Source: Mycobacterium sp. BK086
Lineage (GTDB): Bacteria > Actinomycetota > Actinomycetes > Mycobacteriales > Mycobacteriaceae
Assembly: GCA_004362315.1 (NCBI GenBank)
Contig: SNWL01000010.1
Coordinates: 124,001 to 188,000 of the forward strand
Length of the DNA: 64,000 nucleotides
Direction: 5' to 3'
Positions 44,663-53,286 of this stretch are shown here, one piece after another. The notes beneath the pieces are model-generated. The model was given only the letters and a program-made list of their open reading frames with translations, had not been told where the DNA came from and searched no databases. The position numbers and the translations under genes are program-made. Position 1 is the first letter of the stretch. Each line of letters begins with the position of its first letter.

Positions 44663-45166
44663 CTACTCCCACCCGAACACAGCGATCGCGCATACCCCCA
44701 GTGCCAGAATGGCCACAATCTGCGCAATCCCGGAAAGCGCCAGGAATCGGTACTTGAAATTGGTGCCGGTGCGCAGCGTCGTGACGGACAGGATCGTGAA
44801 ATTCGCTGTCTGCCAGCGTGCGTCGATCGGATTGTCTTTCCAGTGCTCGGCGGACAACAGCGACCGCATCGTTGCTTCGTCCACGGCGTCATACGTGCGG
44901 TTGAGTCCGGCGATAACCGCGAAGACAGCAGCGGCGAGGAACGCCAGCAGGGCGGCGGCCATGGAAGTCAGTGCGGCACCTTTGAGCGTAAAGTCCTTGC
45001 CGAGTATCAGGGCGAAGATACCGGTAGCGAGCGTGGCGAGTCCGGTTGCAGACGTAATCGCCGTCGCCGCCCGCGAGTTGACCTGATCTCGTCGCGAATA
45101 CTCCCGCGCGAGTTGATCCTTCAGGTACGCGGCGTATTCGACACCCTGCTCGGGTCCACCGCTCAT
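44663..45166 (-). CDS. Small membrane protein of the PLD/protease operon
   Basis: A 167-residue protein. A charged N-terminal helix (EYAAYLKDQLAREYSRRDQV) is followed by two membrane helices (ATGLATLATGIFALILG; SMAAALLAFLAAAVFAVIAG), a soluble loop and a last helix (GIAQIVAILALGVCAIAVFG). The layout recalls SLATT-type two-helix effectors of bacterial conflict systems, but the match is only structural by eye. The start overlaps the stop of the 42-residue peptide gene. Confidence 0.7.
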   Translation of the reverse strand: MSGGPEQGVEYAAYLKDQLAREYSRRDQVNSRAATAITSATGLATLATGIFALILGKDFTLKGAALTSMAAALLAFLAAAVFAVIAGLNRTYDAVDEATMRSLLSAEHWKDNPIDARWQTANFTILSVTTLRTGTNFKYRFLALSGIAQIVAILALGVCAIAVFGWE

Positions 45167-45291
45167 TCGCCGCGGCGGTCCTGGAATCCGGGCGCAACCT
45201 CGGGCAGGTGTTCCTTGCCGATATCGATCGGAATGGGCGGGTCGCGACCCTCGGTTTCCTTGGCGTCGTCGTCGGGAGTCCGGGTGATCAT
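45163..45291 (-). CDS. 42-residue peptide gene before the membrane protein
   Basis: ATG 45291 with GGAG 6 bases upstream reads MITRTPDDDAKETEGRDPPI, then PIDIGKEHLPEVAPGFQDRR. It is acidic and Pro-rich without membrane segments. Its TGA overlaps the ATG of the membrane protein, so translation is coupled. It might be a leader or small binding partner. Confidence 0.6.
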   Translation of the reverse strand: MITRTPDDDAKETEGRDPPIPIDIGKEHLPEVAPGFQDRRGE

Positions 45292-45375
45292 TTTGTACTC
45301 CAATCTAATTCGTGTCATCACTACCTAGGACGATGCCTCCTGGGCCCCGGGACGGACCGCTGCGAGCGATTGTGA

Positions 45376-47181
45376 TCACGCCGGCGCTTTCTCCTTGGCA
45401 GCGGCCGTCACCCAGCTCTTAGCTGGATCCGCGAAGAACATCTCACGCCGCCGGCACTTGAAGCTGTCGGGCTTGAAGAAAACGTCGCTCCACGTCGGTG
45501 TCTCGTCCAGGAACTCGCTGCGCCGTACATCGCCGCCGCCGGCGGCGATCTTGTTGGCGGCGTTGCGGGCGAAGAAGTGCCGGAAGATGCGGTCGAACTC
45601 GGTCAGGTAGATGTCGGCCACCCGGGTGTCGCCACGGATCAGGAGCATGTTCTCGTCGTTGCGTAACAGCGAGTTTGGTGAGAAGTTCGCCGAGCCGGTG
45701 CAGACCAGCGGGTCGTCGGACAGCGGGTCGATGAGCAGGAACTTGGTGTGGATGAAGAACACGAACCCCGCGTGCCGGAAGTGATCCTCCTTCAAGAACC
45801 ACTTGTCGAGTTCAAACTCCTTGATGCCCACACGCTTACCCGTCGGCTCACCCTTCTTGTCGAAGACATACGTCTCCCCCAGGATGTCGCCGAAGGCGAT
45901 CTCAACATCGCGGTTCTTGACCAGCTTCTGTCGCAACGTGACCGAGGGCGGTTTCTCCATCAGGACAAAGCGCAGCGTCTCGCTATCGGCAGCCAAGGCA
46001 TCGGCCAGGTGGGTATCCAGGCTGAACGGAATGGTGATCGCCGCTTGGTTCACGGCATCGCCGACGCGGTCGCCATACCACTGCAGTTGCACGGAGCGGG
46101 TGCGCGGCGAGAAGAACGGGACGACCGAATCAGCCGGAATCACCGCCGACGGATCAGGTGTCAGCGCCATGGCACCTTCTCGCGCGGCATCCAGCAGCGG
46201 ATCGCCGGACAGCAGCTTCCAGTAGGCGAGGTAGGTGGCAGCCACCTCGGCGTCCACCACCACATGGCCCACATTCGTTTGCCCAAGGAATCCGGATGGG
46301 GTGAAGTTCGTCGACCCAGTCCACACCTGCGTTGGCTTCTTGTCCGTGTTGAGCCGGACGATGAACTTGTTGTGCGGAATCCCCGGCGAATCAACGTGTC
46401 TCGGGAAGAGCACTTTGTGTCCGCCAACCTTGGCGGGCAGTCGGGCCGCCATGATGGCCGCTTCGTTGGCCCCGTGCTCTTCGCCATCGGACTTGCTGGT
46501 GTCGTGATAGACGATCTGGACATCGACGCCGCGGTCCAGAGCAGCTTTGAGCGCATCGAGGATTGGCGCGTAGGTGAATTCGTAGGCCGCTACCCGCAGC
46601 CCCTCCCCCTTGCTAGCAGCGCCGATGTAGCGCAAGCAGGCTTCCAACAGCCCGCGGGAAAGCCACTGGGTTTCCGGACTGGCAGGATCGGGATTGTCCG
46701 GCGGGTTCGGACCGACGTTGTCGAACTCCTCAGCAAAGGCCTGGCTGGCAATCGCGCCGCGGTTGAACCAGATGCCGTGGCCGTGCGCCGACTCTTTCTC
46801 GCTGTGGACGTCGAGTACCAAACCCTTGCCTTTGACCAGGGCGCCGGGCTTGCCGTACATCGGCACAATGGTGAAGGTGTAGTCGGTGTCCGGCAGCACG
46901 GTGTAGTCCGACCACAGGAAACTCTGGATCGGATGGTCCTCAGTGCTAAACCACGGCCGATGCCCCGGATGCTTCGGATCGACCTTCGGGTCCGGCACTA
47001 CCGAGCCGAACACTTTCTGCGACCGGAGCCAACTGTGATGACCTATCGCCGGCTTGCGCTGAATACCGAACCCCAGCAGACCCTTGCGCTGCGCCTCGTC
47101 GCAGTCCAGCGCCATCAGCACCACGTGAGTACCAATAACCGCCTTGACCCGAAACCCATTCGCCTCAACCAACGTCCGCAT
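45376..47181 (-). CDS. Phospholipase D-like (PLD superfamily) protein
   Basis: A 601-residue protein. The N-terminal 170 residues include an Ig-like or beta part (SDYTVLPDTDYTFTIVPM). Two PLD repeats follow. The first has HNKFIVRL from His270: the Asp of HxKxxxxD is replaced by Leu, although Asp and TGSTNF follow. The second has HTKFLLID from His478, fully canonical, with TGSANFS after it. PLD enzymes cut phosphodiesters in lipids or nucleic acids, using one His from each repeat. No signal peptide, so it should act inside the cell. First gene of the minus-strand operon, 84 bases before the 42-residue peptide gene. Confidence 0.88.
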   Translation of the reverse strand: MRTLVEANGFRVKAVIGTHVVLMALDCDEAQRKGLLGFGIQRKPAIGHHSWLRSQKVFGSVVPDPKVDPKHPGHRPWFSTEDHPIQSFLWSDYTVLPDTDYTFTIVPMYGKPGALVKGKGLVLDVHSEKESAHGHGIWFNRGAIASQAFAEEFDNVGPNPPDNPDPASPETQWLSRGLLEACLRYIGAASKGEGLRVAAYEFTYAPILDALKAALDRGVDVQIVYHDTSKSDGEEHGANEAAIMAARLPAKVGGHKVLFPRHVDSPGIPHNKFIVRLNTDKKPTQVWTGSTNFTPSGFLGQTNVGHVVVDAEVAATYLAYWKLLSGDPLLDAAREGAMALTPDPSAVIPADSVVPFFSPRTRSVQLQWYGDRVGDAVNQAAITIPFSLDTHLADALAADSETLRFVLMEKPPSVTLRQKLVKNRDVEIAFGDILGETYVFDKKGEPTGKRVGIKEFELDKWFLKEDHFRHAGFVFFIHTKFLLIDPLSDDPLVCTGSANFSPNSLLRNDENMLLIRGDTRVADIYLTEFDRIFRHFFARNAANKIAAGGGDVRRSEFLDETPTWSDVFFKPDSFKCRRREMFFADPAKSWVTAAAKEKAPA

Positions 47182-47354
47182 GATGCCTCCCCGGCTCGCG
47201 GCGTGCCAGATGGCCCTAAACCCCCGGCGAAGCTAGTGACCACCCGGCCGTGAGATCTGCGTACCACGCGCCGATCAGCCGGTGAAGGGTCTTCGCAGAG
47301 AATTCATCCGCCACCCCCGAGGTCGAGTGCCCCTGCGCAATCGTTCGAGTAGCG

Positions 47355-48023
47355 GTGCGAGGGGTGGCAAAAATTAGAGTGGTCGACTACTCGTTTAAAA
47401 GCGTGATGCTTACCGTACTGTGCCGCGCGGGGGGAGCCGGACTGGCGATACGACGAGGTGCGCTTATAGCGACGGAAAGCTCGACGCAGCTACGGCTGCT
47501 TGCCAGCATCGATCCGCGGCTCTGGGACGTTCTCTTTCCGCCGCAACCGCCCTGGACGGGCAGGGTCGCACCGAAGGACCCCATTTCACAACCCTGGCGT
47601 GTGGGATCCCTCACCGAACCGTGGGGCACTGAAAGCAACGACTTCCAGTTGCAGGTACAGATCGCGGTTCGCGATCTCACCCGACGAATCGTCGATGCCG
47701 CGGCCACCGCCAGCGCACAGGGCGGTGACGGCGCGGCGCTCATCAGGCGCACCGTCGACGACTGGATTCGCATCGATGACGGTGACGGCATCGGATGGGT
47801 GCCACTCAAGCTCTTCTTCCCGCCACTTTGGTGGATCGAGCTCCCGCGGCCATCACGACCGGACGAGCTTGTCGAGCTGGTCCCTGCATTCGCAGCAGCG
47901 GCCTGGTCATTCTTGGTGATCGCCGAAACGATCCGCGACCCATCGCTCCACCACGCGATCCACGGCGCCATCGACAGCATCCTCGGCAGAGCCGAACGCT
48001 CGTTCGCTGAAATCGGACATTAG
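47355..48023 (+). CDS. Hypothetical protein
   Basis: A 222-residue protein. GTGs at 47355, 47364 and 47379 are possible starts. It contains a Trp/Pro-rich middle (PPQPPWTGRVAPKDPISQPW; GIGWVPLKLFFPPLWWIELP) and a helical end (VELVPAFAAAAWSFLVIAET). No catalytic motif or membrane segment that I trust, although the Ala/Trp stretch at the end is hydrophobic. It is divergent from the PLD gene, so it may share its regulatory region. Confidence 0.55.
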   Translation: MRGVAKIRVVDYSFKSVMLTVLCRAGGAGLAIRRGALIATESSTQLRLLASIDPRLWDVLFPPQPPWTGRVAPKDPISQPWRVGSLTEPWGTESNDFQLQVQIAVRDLTRRIVDAAATASAQGGDGAALIRRTVDDWIRIDDGDGIGWVPLKLFFPPLWWIELPRPSRPDELVELVPAFAAAAWSFLVIAETIRDPSLHHAIHGAIDSILGRAERSFAEIGH

Positions 48024-48083
48024 AGCTTGTCGGCGGGCAGGATGCCTCGCCTCACCGACGAAAGAGAAACCGCAGCCAGCTAA

Positions 48084-48428
48084 TCATGCTTCTGGCTGAC
48101 GGATGTGGATGGCGTGGGCGCCGAAGAAGCCCGCCGTGGCCACAATCAGCCCGGCAAGGATGACGAACATGTTGCCACTCAATGTGATCAACGCGCCCTC
48201 GACCATAGTGGCGATCGACGCCAATAGCACCTTTTTGTGACCGAAGCGAGAAGCCTCGGCACCGGTACGCAGGGAAGCCCACGTTCCAGCCGGGTAAGCG
48301 AGGAACACCAGGCTCACAATCGCCCGTGGCAATTTGAACGGGGCACTCGCCAGCCGGAATCCAAGGAAATTGTAGAGCGCAACGAATCCGCCCATCCAAC
48401 TATGTCGGTCGCTGTGACTGTCGGACAC
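48084..48428 (-). pseudogene. Fragment of an MFS transporter
   Basis: 114 residues matching the middle of a major facilitator (YnfM-like): VALYNFLGFRLASAPFKLPR, then VFLAYPAGTWASLRTGAEAS and HKKVLLASIATMVEG. The first half with the other six helices and the end are missing. The fragment begins at a plausible ATG but is not a complete transporter, so it is a remnant at the border of the ESX locus. Confidence 0.7.
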
Positions 48429-48531
48429 CCTGGGCGGTCTGCGTGAGTGAGTCGCTACCGCGGCAGCCCGAGCCCGCGCGCGACGTAAACGTATATCGGT
48501 CCCAACCGGCCGATGAAGGCATTAGCAGCGG

Positions 48532-49161
48532 TCACGGGGCGCTGACAACCACCGGAAACCGAAGATCATCGCGTGCCAGGTTGCCCGGAAAACACGGCGA
48601 TATCGCAGTCAAGATCGGCGGATAGCTTGGCGGCTTGGACATTTCGATCTGTAGCCGATAGCCATCGGGGCCGTACCCGAACTGGTTCGGCTTGTTGAAG
48701 CCGTCGCGTTCGAACACGTACCACCCCCAGCTGCGCCAGGCGTCGCCGACCTTGGTGATCAGCTCTTTCGGATCCATGTCACCGGGCACCTTGATATCCC
48801 CCATCGTCTGCACATGCACCGGCGCGTTTTTGGGATCCTTGGGCTCGTCGTCACACCACGCGGCCTGTCCCGGATTGACGTAACCATGGCTATCCATCAC
48901 TGCCCCTGGCGGCAAGACCGCAAGTGTTCGCCTGAGGTAGCCGAGAACCGTGTCCTGGGCCTCCTGCTCGCTTCGCGGCACAACCTCTTTCAGTGACCAC
49001 CCCTGTGGGGGTGGCGGCGCTGATGTCATTGGCGGACCTCCTATTTCAGTAGCGCCCGTTGGTACAGGGGGGCCAAGCGAGCTGCCGCAGCCAGCGAGAA
49101 CGGCACCCGCAAGGCACAGTGCGCTGACCACTCGCCCCACGCGAAGCGATCGCGAAATCAT
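48532..49161 (-). CDS. Lipoprotein at the end of the ESX locus
   Basis: A 209-residue lipoprotein. ATG 49161 starts directly before a signal peptide ending in LAGC (Cys25); the open frame upstream to 49194 is not needed. The mature part is Pro-rich, then soluble. No family recognised. It follows the broken ESX-associated gene by 16 bases and is on the same strand as the ESX genes. Confidence 0.75.
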   Translation of the reverse strand: MISRSLRVGRVVSALCLAGAVLAGCGSSLGPPVPTGATEIGGPPMTSAPPPPQGWSLKEVVPRSEQEAQDTVLGYLRRTLAVLPPGAVMDSHGYVNPGQAAWCDDEPKDPKNAPVHVQTMGDIKVPGDMDPKELITKVGDAWRSWGWYVFERDGFNKPNQFGYGPDGYRLQIEMSKPPSYPPILTAISPCFPGNLARDDLRFPVVVSAP

Positions 49162-49177
49162 CGGCCGCACGCCTTTC

Positions 49178-49464
49178 CTATCCGGTCGGCACAATCGCCT
49201 CGGCCACGATCTTGTCCAGCCGCGGCTGCAGCTGCATCACCTTGAGGTCGGCCTCCATCGGATTGCGGACGGTGGGGCCGGGCACCACGGTGCCGGCCCC
49301 CTCATCGATCGCCATGCCCAGCGCGGCGGCGCGGGCCGCGTTCGCCACCGCGAGCGCTTCGTTGCCGTGCGCGCCCAGGTCTGCGCCCGGCTGGTCGCCG
49401 CGTAAAAGATCTCACGCACGTCACCGGGATTCCACCGCTCGATGTCGGCGACCGACACCGCCAC
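49178..49464 (-). pseudogene. Broken ESX-associated protein gene
   Basis: From GTG 49464 the frame reads AVSVADIERWNPGDVREIFY then AATSRAQ, the start of a mycobacterial family of about 100-450 residues that lies next to Esx genes. After this the frame is lost. From about 49405 another frame reads DLGAHGNEALAVANAARAAA, then VVPGPTVRNPMEADLKVMQL and stops at 49178, which is the same family's downstream part. The middle WXG-type segment is missing, so an internal deletion with a frameshift has occurred. Confidence 0.7.
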
Positions 49465-49470
49465 GACGAT

Positions 49471-49785
49471 CTAGCTCTCCCCGCCCAAGTCCACCCGCGA
49501 CAGCTCCTGCGCTCCACGTCCCTCAGCGAGATCGTAAATCACCCGCGCCCCAGCAAAATTCGACGCATGCGTACCGAGTTGCTCCACCAGCGCGGTGGTC
49601 GTCGCCTGCCACTGCGCCATCTGGGCGGTGAGCGCGGCCGCCGACGCCCCGGTCCAGCCGGGGGCGGCGCCCTCGATCAAGGCATCGGCGGCCGCATGCC
49701 GCTCTGCGACGTCGTCGGTGTGCCAGGCCACCGTCTGCCCCGAGGTCGTCAGGTCGGCCGGCGTGACCTTCAGTGAATCAGACAT
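49471..49785 (-). CDS. WXG100-family Esx-like protein
   Basis: A 104-residue WXG100 protein. PGWTGASAAAL (about 43-53) is the WXG turn between two helices. YDLAE (84-88) fits the YxxxD/E secretion signal of type VII substrates. The gene follows eccA by 20 bases in the same direction and precedes the broken gene. Its partner may have been the product of the now broken gene. Confidence 0.88.
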   Translation of the reverse strand: MSDSLKVTPADLTTSGQTVAWHTDDVAERHAAADALIEGAAPGWTGASAAALTAQMAQWQATTTALVEQLGTHASNFAGARVIYDLAEGRGAQELSRVDLGGES

Positions 49786-49805
49786 AAATTGTCCCCCTTC
49801 CTGTT

Positions 49806-51671
49806 TCAGATACCCGGTCCGTTGACGGGTCCGCGCCCGCGTTCGGCGTCGGCGACCGCGGAGGTCAGTCCCTCGCTGAAATCCTCGGCGGTGAGCTCTT
49901 TGAACCGGCGCAGCAGCGCCTCATCGGCCGGGTCGAAATCGTCGGCGGCCAACAAGGCATCCAGATCCTCGTCGTCGAGCCGGTTGTTGCGGTGATCGCG
50001 CGCCTTCTCCACCAGGTTGCGCACGAATCCGCCGTTGCCCAGCCAGTCGATGCCGCGGATCACATCGCCGTCGGGGGTCAACGACTCCTGGCTGTAGTAG
50101 CGGGTGAACACCGGGCGCAGCACCGCCTCGGCATCGGCAGCGATGAGGTCCTCGTTCTGGGCCCCCATCAGGCGGGTGAGCTGCCACAGCTCGTCGGGGG
50201 TGTAGGAGCAGAACGTGATCGTTGTCGAAAACCGGCGCCGCAGACCCTGATTCGCCGTCAGCATCCGCTCCACCGCCTTGGGATACCCGGCGCCGAACAC
50301 CACCAGATCGTCGCGGTGGTTCTCCATGTAGGGCAACAACGTTTCGATGATCGCGGTACCGTACGGGTCGCCGTGCGAATACCCCTGGTCGTAGAGGTTG
50401 TGCATCTCGTCGAAGAACACCGCCCCGCCCAGCGCGGAATCCAGCAGCGCCCGGGTGTTGTTCTCCGACTCCCCCAGATGGTTGCCCACCAGCCGCGACT
50501 TGTTGGTTTCAGCCACCGTCGGCCGGCGCAGCACCCCCAACCCGCACAGCTGCTTGGTCAACGCCCGCGCCACCGTGGTCTTGCCGCAGCCCGGCGGGCC
50601 GACCAGCAGGGTGTGCCGCGAGGTCACCGGCACCGGCAGCCCCATCTTGGCGCGGGCGGCGTTGACCTTGGTCGTCGAGCGGATCAACTTCACCTGCTGT
50701 TTGGCCTCGGCCATGCCCAGCATCGAATCCAGCTCGGCCTCGCCGTCGAGCAGATACCGGTTGGCCTCCTCGGCGTGCTTGGCCGCCTCGGCCTGCCCCG
50801 GCGGGGGTGCGCTGGCCGAATCCCACGGCTCCGTGCGGGCGTCGATCGTCTCGGGGTTGGTCACCAGCAGCCGCCGGGTCGGGTCGTCCATCGCCTCCCG
50901 GGCTGGGGTGAACTTCGGGTCCCGCGAGTACACCCGCCGCAGCAGCTGGACGGCGTCGTCCTCCTTGCCCAGATGCCGCAGGCACATCGCCTGGGTGTAG
51001 AGCGCCACCGTCGTCGCGGTCGGCACCAGATCGGCGTCGACGACTTCCCGCGCACGCCGGAAGGCGTCCTCGAACACCCCCAGCGATGCCAGCGCCGTCG
51101 TGGCCATCGCCGCCGCTGCCGCCCCGTATACCGGTTTGCGCCAGCGCTTCTCGGGGCCGAACAGCCGCAGCACATCGGCCCAGCGCTGGGCGCGGAACTG
51201 CAGCAGCCCGGCGGCGTAGGTGTGCAAGTCGGCGTCGAAGGGATCGCTGGGGGCCAGCTCGGCCAGCAGCGCGTCGGCGTCGGCGTAGCGGCCGTCGCGG
51301 CCCAGCACCACTGCATGGGCGATGCCCAACGAGTTCTGCGAGGTGATCTCCAGGCGCACGAACAACCCGTCGGACACCGCCGGGGTGAAATCGCCGGTCC
51401 GCACCGCCAGCCGGCGGGTCTCCCAGCCCAACGTCTCGCGCGCCGCCCACGCCCCGGCCAGCACCGCCACCGAATCGTCGCCGGCGACGATGCGCGCCAG
51501 CCACGCATCGCACATCCCCGGATCCAGCTCGACAGCCTGGCCGAACAACTTGGCCGCCGCCGCCGGATTCTGGCTGGGCATCAACCCGTTCACGGCGATC
51601 CCCGAGGCCAGCAGGCCGCGGCTGAACGCGGCCCGCGCCGCTTCTGCCGTGCTGGTTCCCACGCTGGTCAT
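49806..51671 (-). CDS. eccA: ESX ATPase EccA
   Basis: A 621-residue cytosolic protein. The first 280 residues are TPR-like helices (LFGQAVELDPGMCDAWLARI; DPKFTPAREAMDD). The AAA+ core has Walker A VGPPGCGKTTVARAL, Walker B AVFFDEMHNLY and a sensor region (RRRFSTTITFCSYTPDEL). EccA works with the substrate chaperone EspG and recycles it. It lies between eccE and the Esx-like gene, 31 bases from eccE. Confidence 0.95.
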   Translation of the reverse strand: MTSVGTSTAEAARAAFSRGLLASGIAVNGLMPSQNPAAAAKLFGQAVELDPGMCDAWLARIVAGDDSVAVLAGAWAARETLGWETRRLAVRTGDFTPAVSDGLFVRLEITSQNSLGIAHAVVLGRDGRYADADALLAELAPSDPFDADLHTYAAGLLQFRAQRWADVLRLFGPEKRWRKPVYGAAAAAMATTALASLGVFEDAFRRAREVVDADLVPTATTVALYTQAMCLRHLGKEDDAVQLLRRVYSRDPKFTPAREAMDDPTRRLLVTNPETIDARTEPWDSASAPPPGQAEAAKHAEEANRYLLDGEAELDSMLGMAEAKQQVKLIRSTTKVNAARAKMGLPVPVTSRHTLLVGPPGCGKTTVARALTKQLCGLGVLRRPTVAETNKSRLVGNHLGESENNTRALLDSALGGAVFFDEMHNLYDQGYSHGDPYGTAIIETLLPYMENHRDDLVVFGAGYPKAVERMLTANQGLRRRFSTTITFCSYTPDELWQLTRLMGAQNEDLIAADAEAVLRPVFTRYYSQESLTPDGDVIRGIDWLGNGGFVRNLVEKARDHRNNRLDDEDLDALLAADDFDPADEALLRRFKELTAEDFSEGLTSAVADAERGRGPVNGPGI

Positions 51672-51702
51672 GCGCGCTGCTCTCCTTGTGCGTCGACCAT
51701 GG

Positions 51703-53283
51703 TCAGGCCGCCCGCCGCGGCGAACTCACATTGCGCTCCGGCTCCACATCGATGATCACCCGGTGGGTGAACTCGGCGGTGCGGATCACCGCGCTGCTCG
51801 CCGACTCCTGCTCCAGATGCACATCGGCGACACTGGCGCTGCCCGGCGCCACCAGCCGCACCGAGATCGCCGCGGCCGGCCCCGGCGGGGCGTCGAGCAG
51901 GTCGTAGAACACCGCCACCCCGCGGCCGTCGTCGGGCAGCTCGGCGGGCACCCCATCGAGCACCCGCAAGCCCGTCGCGGTCGCGTCGCGCCACCGCTGC
52001 GGGCGCCGGGAGACCACCAGCACCTGGTAGCCGATCGCCGCGGTGCGCAGCGCCACCTGGATCAGCAGCGCCAGCTCCCCGGCCACCGTCACCGCCGCCG
52101 ACGACCTCGGGCCGGGCGCGGCCAGGTTCATCAGCAGGGGATGCCCACTGGGCAAGGCGCCCAGCAGGATTCCGGTCGCCCCCAGCGGGGCCCGCAGATC
52201 CTCGCCGTCGGTCAGCACCCGGTGCGGGGCGTCCAGCGCCGCCGCCGGTGCGGCGATGCTGATCGCCGCCACCCCGAGGTCCTGGCGCCCCGACAGCGGG
52301 TTGAGCCCGGTGACCGGGGGCTCACCGAATTCGGTGCTCGCCCCGTAACGCACCAACACACCCACCGACACCGCCCCGTCGACCGCGGGTCGCAGCTGCA
52401 CCGCGGTGGCGGTGGAATCGGTGTCGGGCACCCAGATCCGGTCCAGGGTGTCGCTGCTGATGTCGCGCGGGGACACCCAATAGGTGGCCAGCGACCCGCC
52501 GTCGTGGCGCACCGCCGACCACCGCGGCCGCGGATTCGGCCCCAGCCCGGCGCTCAGCGCCGCGTCCACCTCGGCCAGTGCGGCCGCGTCGAGCACCCGG
52601 GCCGGCAGGTGCCGGGCGGTCAGTTCGGCGGCCAGCCGCGCCGCGCACGTCGCCAGGGTGGCGGCCACCGAGTCTCGGCACACCACCGCGGCGACACTGT
52701 CGAGCCGGTTCATCCGCAGCACACACCAGGTGCGGCGCTGACCAATCGCCGGATGATCCCCCACCATCCGCGAATAGGTGGCGCCGTAGTGGTGATGGGC
52801 GCGCCCGGCGCGCCGGCGGCCCACCGACAGCACATCGATCCCGGCCAGCGTCACATCGAATTGGCGCACTGCGTCGGCGATCACGTCGATCGGCAGGCTG
52901 GCCGCCGACTGCACCCGATGCTGGTCGAACACCGACGGGACGTGCGCCGGGCCGTCGACGGCCAGCACCGCGATCAGCTCATCACCGACCGCGCGCAACC
53001 CGACGTGGGTGTCGGTGTAGCGCAGCCGGTGATCCTCGGCGCCGGCCGGCCCCGGCGCCACGTCCCGGCGGCGCAACGCCCGCACCACCAACCCGCCCAG
53101 CGGAACGCCGCGCCACGCCACCAGCAGCACCAGCACCGCAATCACGCTGAGCCCCAAAGCGATCCACCGCCCGGCGGTCGCCGGGATCTCGGTGCCCGCC
53201 CACAGCAGCGTCACCACCACGACGAACGCGGTCAGCACCCGCGCCCACCCGGTGGCCACCCCGACGGGAAACGTCGCCCGCAT
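51703..53283 (-). CDS. eccE: ESX core component EccE
   Basis: A 526-residue protein with two N-terminal membrane helices (GWARVLTAFVVVVTLLWAGT and WIALGLSVIAVLVLLVAWRG) and a soluble remainder with VTLAGIDVLSVGRRRAGRAH. This is the EccE layout; the protein is at the periphery of the EccBCDE membrane complex. It follows mycP by three bases and precedes eccA. Confidence 0.92.
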   Translation of the reverse strand: MRATFPVGVATGWARVLTAFVVVVTLLWAGTEIPATAGRWIALGLSVIAVLVLLVAWRGVPLGGLVVRALRRRDVAPGPAGAEDHRLRYTDTHVGLRAVGDELIAVLAVDGPAHVPSVFDQHRVQSAASLPIDVIADAVRQFDVTLAGIDVLSVGRRRAGRAHHHYGATYSRMVGDHPAIGQRRTWCVLRMNRLDSVAAVVCRDSVAATLATCAARLAAELTARHLPARVLDAAALAEVDAALSAGLGPNPRPRWSAVRHDGGSLATYWVSPRDISSDTLDRIWVPDTDSTATAVQLRPAVDGAVSVGVLVRYGASTEFGEPPVTGLNPLSGRQDLGVAAISIAAPAAALDAPHRVLTDGEDLRAPLGATGILLGALPSGHPLLMNLAAPGPRSSAAVTVAGELALLIQVALRTAAIGYQVLVVSRRPQRWRDATATGLRVLDGVPAELPDDGRGVAVFYDLLDAPPGPAAAISVRLVAPGSASVADVHLEQESASSAVIRTAEFTHRVIIDVEPERNVSSPRRAA

Positions 53284-53286
53284 CGC

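Noticed and set aside
49992-51755. A 587-codon plus-strand frame over eccA
   Set aside because: Antisense shadow of eccA; Arg/His/Gly-rich without domain pattern.
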